Assembly: GCA_934699305.1 (NCBI GenBank)
Contig: CAKUWM010000204.1
Coordinates: 1-5,616 of the forward strand
Source of the DNA: an uncultured Saprospiraceae bacterium
GTDB lineage: Bacteria; Bacteroidota; Bacteroidia; Chitinophagales; Saprospiraceae
Direction: 5' to 3'
DNA length: 5,616 nt
The stretch's first letter is position 1; the number at the start of each line of letters is the position of its first letter. The notes beneath the pieces are model-generated. The model made no database searches and was not told the origin of the DNA. It worked only from the letters and a program-made list of their open reading frames with translations. Positions 1 to 5,616 of the stretch are shown here, in pieces. Both the position numbers and the translations under genes were made by a program.

Positions 1-1347
1 ACATGTAATATCTCCGCCGTCTTCACAATACCCTAAACATGAACTATTGTTGACTTTAGAACGGATAAGATTGCCGGGAAGTGGTCCAAAACCATTGTTA
101 AAATTAATGCCATAACTGGTAAGATGACAATAACTCATGATGGTACCTCCATCAACAGGTGCAGGACCTGGAGAGCAATTGCCTTCAACATAATAACAAT
201 TGTCGATAGCTCCTCCGGGCCATGTACAGCTATGGGTATGAGGAGAACCGAGGTTATGGCCTATTTCATGTGTCATTACTTGTACTGTCCAGGAATAAAC
301 GGGAACATTGTCGTAAGTAGAATAAATGTTGGCATAACTATATTTAAATGGACTACACAAGCTGTTAACCCATGCAATACCTCCCACGTTGTTTCCTCCC
401 AATGCAACTAATTGTCCTAAGTCACCATTAAATGTAGGCCGTAGGTTTTTAAATTGTTTTAAAGCAGAATAGCTGTTGGATGTACTATATGGATCGGCTG
501 ATGTCCAAACGAATATTTCAGAAATATGGGTAGATAAACTTTCATTTTCAAACAATGCAGCGACGTTATTATAGACTGCAGTAACCCAGTTGGTAGTGGC
601 AGAAACAGAGCCTTTGTTTAAAAATAAGGCGTAATCGCATTCTAAATATTGTTTAAAACACTTCTGATCTCGGGTGTTAATACCATCCTGCAGAATTTTT
701 TTGACTTCTTCGGCATAGCCTTCTGGCTCGACAGTTCCACATATTGCAGGCTTTTCAGCCTTTAGGTTTTTGTCGGAATGGAGCATGAAGGTATTTCTTT
801 GTAAGGTTTTAGTAATCATGATATTTCCTTCTTGTTCAGTAGAAATCATACCGATGATGTCATCACTAAAAAAACTTATTGCAACCAATGACGTATAATC
901 ACCCTCTACGATGCCTCGATAATAGGTACCCGGACGATATTGATCAGTCGAAAACTTGCCATCCGATGTGTGTATTTGGAAATCTTGAGATAAAACATCC
1001 GTTTTGGCAAGCAAAAGAGAAAGTTTTTGTTGACCATAAGGAATAGAAAGGCGAATAAAGGGTGCGCCGCTGCTAACGATTGACTTTAGATCCTGTGGAC
1101 TAATGGTTACTAAGTGTTTATCTGCATCATCAGACTTTGTAGAAGGGAGCTCTTTGACTTCAACTTGATTAAAGGGATTATATTCCGTAAAATAAACACC
1201 ATCCCCATATTTATTCATTACTTTTTGAGCAATGGGTTTTATTTTAGATAGATTAATTTCCTGCCCATAAAGTGAAAAACACGCTATCCCTACTAGCGAA
1301 AAAACGAAAGTTAAGAGTAGTTTTTTGAAAAGTAAATGTAGTGCCAT
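1..1347 (-). CDS. Secreted reprolysin-like (M12B-type) zinc metallopeptidase, N-terminal 449 residues; C-terminus off the left edge
   Basis: A single open frame runs from the ATG at 1347 to the window edge with no stop. It starts with a signal peptide: a hydrophobic stretch around residues 8-26, with likely cleavage before QE near residue 29. Residues 30-205 look like a propeptide; Cys203 (ICGTVEP) could act as a cysteine switch, which is inference. The catalytic domain follows from about residue 234. It carries HEIGHNLGSPHTH at residues 360-372 (zinc ligands His360, His364 and His370, general base Glu361) and a Met-turn, TIMSYC, with Met404. This is the HExxHxxGxxH plus Met-turn signature of metzincins; in this family such enzymes are exported endopeptidases. 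Paired cysteines in the domain suggest disulfides and an extracytoplasmic location. Related Bacteroidota proteins often continue with fibronectin III or similar modules and a T9SS sorting tail, but here that part is not visible. No Shine-Dalgarno sequence precedes the start; an inverted repeat lies 17 bp upstream. The gene is divergent from the thioredoxin-fold gene. The family call is firm; the substrate is unknown. Confidence 0.93.
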   Translation of the reverse strand, partial: MALHLLFKKLLLTFVFSLVGIACFSLYGQEINLSKIKPIAQKVMNKYGDGVYFTEYNPFNQVEVKELPSTKSDDADKHLVTISPQDLKSIVSSGAPFIRLSIPYGQQKLSLLLAKTDVLSQDFQIHTSDGKFSTDQYRPGTYYRGIVEGDYTSLVAISFFSDDIIGMISTEQEGNIMITKTLQRNTFMLHSDKNLKAEKPAICGTVEPEGYAEEVKKILQDGINTRDQKCFKQYLECDYALFLNKGSVSATTNWVTAVYNNVAALFENESLSTHISEIFVWTSADPYSTSNSYSALKQFKNLRPTFNGDLGQLVALGGNNVGGIAWVNSLCSPFKYSYANIYSTYDNVPVYSWTVQVMTHEIGHNLGSPHTHSCTWPGGAIDNCYYVEGNCSPGPAPVDGGTIMSYCHLTSYGINFNNGFGPLPGNLIRSKVNNSSCLGYCEDGGDITC

Positions 1348-1363
1348 GATTAAAACAACTTAC

Positions 1364-1380
1364 AATAATGATTCATTATT
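1364..1380. repeat. Perfect 17-bp inverted repeat upstream of the metallopeptidase gene
   Basis: The sequence is aataatga-t-tcattatt: two 8-bp arms that are exact reverse complements around one central base. It lies 17 bp before the ATG at 1347. A one-base centre makes it a poor RNA hairpin but suits binding by a dimeric regulator, so an operator is possible. It is made almost only of A and T in an AT-rich region, so chance cannot be excluded. Confidence 0.45.
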
Positions 1381-1439
1381 TAATACAAGTAGTTTTCTCA
1401 ATAAATGATATTAGAGTAAGGAGGTAGTATATTAAGAAT

Positions 1440-1500
1440 AATTCAAATCAAAGTAAAAACCCAATTCAAATAAAGTGCAAATTAAATCAAATTAAAATAA
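1440..1500. repeat. Cluster of short AT-rich direct repeats
   Basis: AATTCAAATCAAAGT (1440-1454) recurs nearly intact as AATTCAAATAAAGT (1463-1476), a start-to-start spacing of 23 bp. It is followed by two copies of CAAATTAA at 1478-1485 and 1488-1495, spaced 10 bp apart. The pattern could be curved DNA, a set of regulator sites or simple low-complexity drift; the sequence does not decide. Confidence 0.4.
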
Positions 1501-1748
1501 TCGACAAGCGTTTTGTTTAAAATTTAAAATTATATTTCTAAAATGGATATATTGATTTATAAAAATTTTAATATGTCTATATTCTGATTATACCATAAAA
1601 AAGGTAGCATTTATTGATAAGTAGAGGCGTGTGTGACCTACAAGAGTGTTGGAAAAGGATGGAAATCAAAGAAAATAAATATAAAAAAGACACAACTATC
1701 CTAAAATATTCATGTTTAGTATTTTCAAAAGAACAATAAAATCAAATA

Positions 1749-2318
1749 ATGCAGGATATTAAAAAGTATTGGGACGAAGGAGTAACCTTTGAAGAGTATT
1801 TGGTACGGGCTAAGCGCGATTATGAAAATATGACAGATGGTGACGACGATGAAATGAAGGAGTATTATCGATTGGGAATTCAACGTATGGAACGCATGGT
1901 ATCGAGGTTTCATCCGGATGCAGATCAAGTGAGTCTTTTGAGTCAGATGAATTTCAAAGGAAAAATACTAATCGTATCTGAGCCATGGTGTGGTGATGCC
2001 AGCCAGGCATTGCCGGTTATTTCGGCTTTTTTCGGAACGGATCATGTTAGAATAACTTACCGGGATAAGGAGCCATCCTTGATTGATGACTTTTTAACCA
2101 ATGGGGCCAAATCAATACCGGTCGTTATCATACTGAATGAATCATTTGAAGTAATTAACGTATGGGGAGCTCGTCCGCAATATGGCAGAGAACTATTGGC
2201 CAAATACAAACAGGATCCGGAAGCATATAGCAAAGAGCTGTTTCACAATGACTTGCAGGTATATTATGCCAAAAATAAAGGATATGATACCATAACAGAG
2301 ATACTGGAGATGATATAG
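1749..2318 (+). CDS. Thioredoxin-fold family protein with a single cysteine (WCGDA site)
   Basis: A complete 189-residue protein with no signal peptide or membrane segment, so probably cytoplasmic. Residues 1-65 are charged and probably helical. From about residue 66 a thioredoxin fold is recognisable: strand KILIVSEP, then W80-C81-G82-D83-A84 where classic thioredoxins have WCGPC, then the conserved cis-proline in SIPVV (Pro124). Cys81 is the only cysteine in the whole protein, so a classic intramolecular dithiol-disulfide cycle is impossible. The length and the helical N-terminus fit the Thioredoxin_9-like group of thioredoxin-family proteins common in Bacteroidota and Firmicutes, whose physiological role is poorly known. 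A monothiol function (mixed disulfides, bacillithiol-type or peroxide chemistry) is inference. The start is the first ATG in the frame and no Shine-Dalgarno sequence is seen, as is usual in this phylum. It stands alone, divergent from the metallopeptidase and 169 bp before the subtilase. Confidence 0.9.
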   Translation: MQDIKKYWDEGVTFEEYLVRAKRDYENMTDGDDDEMKEYYRLGIQRMERMVSRFHPDADQVSLLSQMNFKGKILIVSEPWCGDASQALPVISAFFGTDHVRITYRDKEPSLIDDFLTNGAKSIPVVIILNESFEVINVWGARPQYGRELLAKYKQDPEAYSKELFHNDLQVYYAKNKGYDTITEILEMI

Positions 2319-2357
2319 TTACGGTAACTGGGCATTCACTTTTCAATTGGTTATACG

Positions 2358-2373
2358 TAAACATGGATGTTTA
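2358..2373. repeat. Short inverted repeat between thioredoxin-fold and subtilase genes
   Basis: TAAACAT-GG-ATGTTTA: 7-bp arms that are exact reverse complements around two bases, 39 bp after the thioredoxin-fold stop codon. There is no following T-run and no GC-rich stem, so it is a poor intrinsic terminator. It could be a regulator site for the subtilase gene, or chance. Confidence 0.3.
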
Positions 2374-2410
2374 TTGAGTTGACTGAAATATTTTACCGAA
2401 TTTTTTCATA

Positions 2411-2440
2411 TTAATATTAACTTTACTACTCGTAGGTTCG
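2411..2440 (+). promoter_or_regulatory. Possible Bacteroidota-type promoter for the subtilase gene
   Basis: TAGGTTCG at 2433-2440 differs from the Bacteroidota -7 consensus TAnnTTTG at one position. TTA at 2411-2413 sits 19 bp upstream, where TTG is expected. A transcript would start near 2447 and have a leader of about 40 bases before the ATG at 2488. The -33 half is imperfect, so this is only a candidate. Confidence 0.3.
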
Positions 2441-2487
2441 GTCAATTATGAATAGCAACCCGATTAACTAACCCAAATTGTTTAAAT

Positions 2488-4368
2488 ATGAAAAAGTCCT
2501 TATTTTTCGTAATCAAATTTTTAGTGATTGGTAATTTTATCTTTGGTCAAGGTGTTCCTTCCAGAACTGCTGCAAAGATAGATAAGGTTTATTCGACGTA
2601 TGGACTTAGTGGTAAGGGTGTTCTGGTCGTTATGATGGATAGGGGCATAGATTACCGACACCCTGATTTTATCGATGAAAATGGTAAAACACGACTTGCC
2701 TACATCTATGATTTATATGATAATAAAGGTGCCAATGATCCCGACAATCCTTTTGGAGTGGGAACAATATATGATAGTATTGAGATAAATGCTTCTCTTC
2801 AGGCAGGAGGGGCGCCTCTTGTCAATGATGATTTTGGCCATGGCACAGCTACCACCGGTATAATGGCGGGAGATGGGTCGGCAGTGGCTGGAAATAATGA
2901 CTTTCGCGGAGTGGCATATAATGCAAAGATAATCAGTATAATAGCCGTCAAGAGTGGGTTTCCGGCTTATGGCAATCATCCCGGACAACCTACGCAATTC
3001 AACCCGGATCTCTTAACGTATGCTTTCCAGTTTGCCAATCAGAAAATTAATGAAATTGGACTTCCATCTGTGACCTTACTCAATATGGGGTCAATACAAG
3101 ATCCTACTGATGGCAGTATTGCATTTTGTAACTTGGTGACGGATTTTACAAGCCAAGGACATCCCTTTGTCTGTGGTTCCGGTGATGATGGTGGTAAAGA
3201 CAATCACATGATAGGACAATTGGCTGAAGACCAACCTTCGGACTTTATAATCCAAAAAGGAGAAGAGGGGAATTTGCGATTTACATCGTGGTATTCTGAT
3301 GATGATAGAATTAGTTTTACCATCAAAAGGCCTAATGGTACTGTCGAAGGGCCCTTTCTATCCCCAACTTCGCCGACAGATATCAAAGATCAATCGCTGG
3401 ATCAGATAAATATATATCATCGAGGAAAAGATGTAGAATATTCAGGATCTACGTCAAGCCTCAGAGTATTGTTGATCGACTTTAGTGGAGAAAAAGGTAC
3501 ATATACAATCCGGGTTACACCGACTTCCGTGAAATCGGATGGCAAGATAAATGCCTTTTTAAATCCGGCACTATATTATAACAACAATGCATTTTTGAAC
3601 AATACCAATCCGGGTGGCAATATTCATGCTTATGCGGCTTGCCACGGTGTGATCTGCCCCGGGGATTATAATGCTACTAATTCATGGACAGATATGAACA
3701 ATATCTTGCGAACCAATACCAATCAGGGCGTTGTGAATGATATTTGGAAAGGTTCAAGCGCCGGACCTACAATGGATGGTAGATTAGGCGTGGATTTGGC
3801 CGCTCCCGGTGAAATTGCTTGGGGTGCTTATGGAAAAGATTCTTACTATTCCAATTTTGATTTCAATAAAATTAAAAGCAGCAAGGGTTTTTATGGCATT
3901 CAGGACGCCGTAAGCGGCGCAGCACCAATTGTCACAGGAGTCATAGCTTTGATGCTCGAAGTAAATCCAAATCTTACTCCTTCCCAGATAAAAAGTATCT
4001 TGCAGGAAACGGCCCATAAGGATTCCTTTACCGGCAATACGCCCAATGCTAAATGGGGCTTTGGCAAATTGGATGCTTTTGCAGCTATTCAGAAAACGTA
4101 TGCCTTATTGTCCAAGAATCAAAGAATCGATGAGTCGTGCATTTTAATCAACCCCAATCCGGCAGATAACTTTATTGAGATTTCTTATCCGAATAAACCT
4201 TCCGATAGATTAATAATGTCTCTTTATTCTATCGAGGGGAAGAGATTAAAAGACTTTACAGTAACTTCTGGGGAAAAATTAAATATTGGAGACTTGTTAC
4301 CCGGAGTCTATTTTGTCCGTAGTCCTTTTGGCAAACAAGTGGTAACAAAAAAGTTTATAAAAAGATAG
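2488..4368 (+). CDS. Secreted S8 (subtilisin-like) serine protease with Csp-like internal insert and C-terminal T9SS sorting domain
   Basis: A complete 626-residue protein. Residues 1-20 form a signal peptide (lysines, hydrophobic core, FIFG before Gln21). The subtilase domain begins almost at once: Asp51 in MMDRGIDYRHPDF, His118 in DDFGHGTATTG, and Ser476 in AVSGAAPIVTG, which replaces the usual GTSMASPxxxG. SSAGPTMDGRLGVDLAAPG at residues 423-441 is the conserved S8 stretch (S.GPT.DGR..PD..APG) ahead of the serine. Residues from about 240 to 420 are an extra, mainly beta segment between the His and Ser regions, in the place where the clostridial CspA/B/C subtilases carry a jelly-roll. There is no room for an I9-type inhibitor propeptide. 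In the oxyanion loop GSGDDG (residues 230-235), Asp233 stands where subtilisin has Asn. Residues 550-626 are a T9SS type A sorting domain (INPNPADN, LYSIEGK, LPGVYFV, KKFIKR), normally removed when the protein is released or anchored at the cell surface. It is probably monocistronic. The fold and export route are secure; full activity and substrate are not. Confidence 0.96.
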   Translation: MKKSLFFVIKFLVIGNFIFGQGVPSRTAAKIDKVYSTYGLSGKGVLVVMMDRGIDYRHPDFIDENGKTRLAYIYDLYDNKGANDPDNPFGVGTIYDSIEINASLQAGGAPLVNDDFGHGTATTGIMAGDGSAVAGNNDFRGVAYNAKIISIIAVKSGFPAYGNHPGQPTQFNPDLLTYAFQFANQKINEIGLPSVTLLNMGSIQDPTDGSIAFCNLVTDFTSQGHPFVCGSGDDGGKDNHMIGQLAEDQPSDFIIQKGEEGNLRFTSWYSDDDRISFTIKRPNGTVEGPFLSPTSPTDIKDQSLDQINIYHRGKDVEYSGSTSSLRVLLIDFSGEKGTYTIRVTPTSVKSDGKINAFLNPALYYNNNAFLNNTNPGGNIHAYAACHGVICPGDYNATNSWTDMNNILRTNTNQGVVNDIWKGSSAGPTMDGRLGVDLAAPGEIAWGAYGKDSYYSNFDFNKIKSSKGFYGIQDAVSGAAPIVTGVIALMLEVNPNLTPSQIKSILQETAHKDSFTGNTPNAKWGFGKLDAFAAIQKTYALLSKNQRIDESCILINPNPADNFIEISYPNKPSDRLIMSLYSIEGKRLKDFTVTSGEKLNIGDLLPGVYFVRSPFGKQVVTKKFIKR

Positions 4369-4432
4369 GAAAAGGTTGATGTGGTGATAAGATGAATCGG
4401 TGGAGAGGATATACTTTTTAAGCAAGAGATAT

Positions 4433-4464
4433 TTTGGCAGATAGGATACTGGGTTTTATATTTG
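4433..4464 (+). promoter_or_regulatory. Bacteroidota -33/-7 promoter just upstream of the AAA+ gene
   Basis: TTTG at 4433-4436, 20 bp, then TATATTTG at 4457-4464 matches the Bacteroidota consensus TTTG-N19-21-TAnnTTTG at every defined position. It lies in the 108-bp gap after the subtilase, which has no visible terminator. Transcription would begin near 4469-4471, leaving only about 6-8 bases before the ATG at 4477. It supports independent transcription of the AAA+ gene. A chance match in AT-rich DNA is possible. Confidence 0.5.
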
Positions 4465-4476
4465 AAAAAAAATGAC

Positions 4477-5616
4477 ATGACTGATCAATCAAAATATGTG
4501 TTTAAGGAACTGAAAGCCTATAGCAGTGATGAGGGTATGGTTGATGGGAGCAAAAAGTATAGAAGTGTTTTTGACAGATATGAGTTAAGTTATGTTTATT
4601 TCGAATTTTCCTTTTATAACAAACTTTTTGATGAAGAGGATTGGGAGGGAGAGTTTACCATAGAATGTTCTTCCAATACTACTAACCCTATTATATATTG
4701 TAGTCTAATAAAGCCAATCACAGTCAACAAGTCACAGAATATTGTATATATAAGAGATGGGTGGGGCAATCCAAATGCCGGTACCTACTGGATGGCTGGT
4801 GATTATAAGTGGAAAGTATTGGCAAATGGTGTCGAAATAGCAAACACAGTTTTTCATATAGAAGAACTTGGGCCAGATGCATTGACGCAGAACGAATATA
4901 TCCAAATTGAATCGGTTCGGATGTTTGAAAGCGATATTAATATACAAACTGACCCTAATAGAAAGTATTTTCTTAAATTCAAGAAGGATGAGACGCGCTA
5001 TGTATGTGCAGAGGTTGTATTTAAAAGCAAAAGCAGCAAAGGGTTTTATACGGAATTATTTTTCCACTTTTCCGATATGAATGGTCTATTAAAGGGCATA
5101 AGTAGAGAAATTATTTATGTGAAACCCAATACACAGGATCTATTTTATACGATTAATAGTGGCTGGGGAAATCCTACGCCGGGATATTGGATTGATAATA
5201 GTTACCGATTGGATATCTTCTTTATGGGCAGGCATGTTGCTGGTAGGACATTTGAAGCTGCTGATAAGTGGGAAGAAGATATTCAAGGTGCAATACAGTT
5301 TACTGATAATATAGGTAAGACACAACATGCCGTGCAACAGGATTCAATAGCTACTGATTCTCGTGTCATATTGGAAGAAAGCCTGAAAGAGTTAAATGAT
5401 TTAATTGGCATCGAAAATATCAAGACCGAAGTAAATGAAATGTCCACTCTGGTGCGGTTTTACAAAGAGACCGGAAAAGATTTTCTAAATAAGTTTTCCC
5501 TGCATTCTGTGTTTACCGGAAATCCCGGGACTGGAAAAACGACGGTTGCCAGGTTATTGGCGCGGATATATTTTGGTTTGGGTATTTTGGCTAAAGGGCA
5601 TTTGGTAGAAGTGGAT
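4477..5616 (+). CDS. AAA+ ATPase of the CbbX/SpoVK type with two N-terminal GWGNP domains; C-terminus off the right edge
   Basis: The open frame from the ATG at 4477 covers 380 residues to the window edge. There is no signal peptide. Residues about 30-130 and 165-263 are two diverged copies of one predicted beta-rich domain (see the internal duplication entry). A polar linker, about 264-300, leads to the AAA+ module: LNDLIGIENIKTEV (residues 306-319) is the typical entry helix of the CbbX/SpoVK (CbxX/CfqX) clade, and GNPGTGKTT (residues 348-356) is the Walker A loop with Lys354 and Thr355. The next stretch, VARLLARIYFGLGIL, also matches that clade; Walker B, sensor and arginine-finger motifs lie outside the window. 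Known relatives remodel protein complexes with ATP, for example CbbX on Rubisco, and the tandem domains may bind the target, which is inference. The ATG at 4472 is followed at once by a stop, and TTG at 4462 is in frame but lies within the predicted -7 element, so 4477 is preferred. The AAA+ call is firm; the role is unknown. Confidence 0.93.
   Translation, partial: MTDQSKYVFKELKAYSSDEGMVDGSKKYRSVFDRYELSYVYFEFSFYNKLFDEEDWEGEFTIECSSNTTNPIIYCSLIKPITVNKSQNIVYIRDGWGNPNAGTYWMAGDYKWKVLANGVEIANTVFHIEELGPDALTQNEYIQIESVRMFESDINIQTDPNRKYFLKFKKDETRYVCAEVVFKSKSSKGFYTELFFHFSDMNGLLKGISREIIYVKPNTQDLFYTINSGWGNPTPGYWIDNSYRLDIFFMGRHVAGRTFEAADKWEEDIQGAIQFTDNIGKTQHAVQQDSIATDSRVILEESLKELNDLIGIENIKTEVNEMSTLVRFYKETGKDFLNKFSLHSVFTGNPGTGKTTVARLLARIYFGLGILAKGHLVEVD
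4564..5265 (+). repeat. Internal protein-level duplication inside the AAA+ gene
   Basis: The two halves of the N-terminal region share a pattern when translated. Copy 1 has DGWGNPNAGTYW at residues 94-105 and copy 2 has SGWGNPTPGYW at residues 228-238. Each is followed by a short Y-x-(W/L)-x-(V/I/F) strand, a turn with a glycine (ANGVEIA versus MGRHVAG), and a final strand ending in TVFHIE or RTFEAA. The offset is 134 residues before and 133 after a one-residue gap. Upstream parts align more loosely as alternating hydrophobic strands. The DNA is too diverged for a recent duplication. I do not recognise the domain. Confidence 0.75.

Larger units (their letters stand above)
1348..1748. other. 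Divergent intergenic region, 401 bp, no gene seen
   Basis: This AT-rich stretch separates two genes that point away from each other, so it should hold the promoters of both. I found no convincing ORF, RNA gene or terminator. It contains a perfect inverted repeat near the minus-strand start and a patch of short CAAAT/AAATTAAA repeats (both listed separately). A weak minus-strand promoter candidate lies at 1478-1507: TTG, 19 bp, then TTAATTTG, one mismatch from the Bacteroidota -7 element. For the plus-strand gene only a poor -7-like TATTTTCA at 1720-1727 is visible. Neither is strong enough for its own entry. Confidence 0.7.

Noticed and set aside
124..411. 95-residue open frame on the plus strand
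   Set aside because: It lies antisense to the part of the metallopeptidase gene that encodes the HEIGH zinc site and Met-turn, and its translation shows no family features. It is a shadow of the real gene.
2318..2328. GTTAC-G-GTAAC palindrome at the stop of the thioredoxin-fold gene, considered as a terminator
   Set aside because: The arms are only 5 bp with a one-base loop and no T-run follows, so it cannot form a useful terminator hairpin.
2322..2406. CGGTAA paired with a distant TTACCG followed by a T-rich run, considered as a terminator
   Set aside because: The two 6-bp arms are 65 bp apart, far too distant for a standard intrinsic terminator.
4462..4476. In-frame TTG as an earlier start of the AAA+ gene
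   Set aside because: It overlaps the predicted -7 element and adds only five residues, lysine and asparagine rich; the ATG at 4477 is simpler.
3874..5052. Similar KSSKGFY strings, with similar DNA, in the subtilase (near 3877) and the AAA+ protein (near 5034)
   Set aside because: The match is about 20 bp, with unrelated sequence on both sides and different structural settings. Chance similarity is the best explanation.
4732..5337. Two minus-strand open frames inside the AAA+ gene
   Set aside because: The plus-strand frame is uninterrupted from 4477 to the edge and contains clear AAA+ motifs. The antisense frames have no recognisable domain.

Overview
The window suggests an AT-rich member of the Bacteroidota. 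The main evidence is the secreted subtilisin-like protease at 2488-4368, which ends in a type A sorting domain of the type IX secretion system (T9SS), a system confined to that phylum. Supporting signs are the lack of Shine-Dalgarno sequences before the starts, a close match to the Bacteroidota -33/-7 promoter (TTTG-N20-TAnnTTTG) at 4433-4464, and a reprolysin-like metalloprotease of a type common in Saprospiraceae, Chitinophagaceae and Flavobacteriia. I cannot place it more precisely than the phylum.

Layout: (1) 1-1347, minus strand: the N-terminal 449 residues of a secreted reprolysin-like zinc metallopeptidase whose C-terminus lies beyond the left edge. (2) 1348-1748: a 401-bp divergent intergenic region with a perfect 17-bp inverted repeat next to the protease start and a run of short AT-rich direct repeats. 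(3) 1749-2318, plus: a small cytoplasmic thioredoxin-fold protein with a single cysteine (WCGDA in place of WCGPC). (4) 2488-4368, plus: a complete S8 serine protease with a signal peptide, an insert inside the catalytic domain like that of the Csp proteases, and a T9SS tail. (5) 4477 to the right edge, plus: the N-terminal 380 residues of an AAA+ ATPase of the CbbX/SpoVK type, preceded by two copies of an unrecognised domain with a GWGNP motif.

The genes do not look like one operon. The gaps are 401, 169 and 108 bp, and the last gene appears to have its own promoter very close to its start. Two products are exported proteases that probably act on or outside the cell surface. The other two are cytoplasmic: one probably for redox or peptide/thiol chemistry, the other for ATP-driven remodelling. 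Nothing in the sequence links them functionally.

The least explained element is the AAA+ gene, with its tandem N-terminal domains and cut-off C-terminus. The subtilase is also notable because the usual oxyanion-hole Asn is Asp. No tRNA, rRNA, CRISPR array, insertion sequence or convincing intrinsic terminator was seen.
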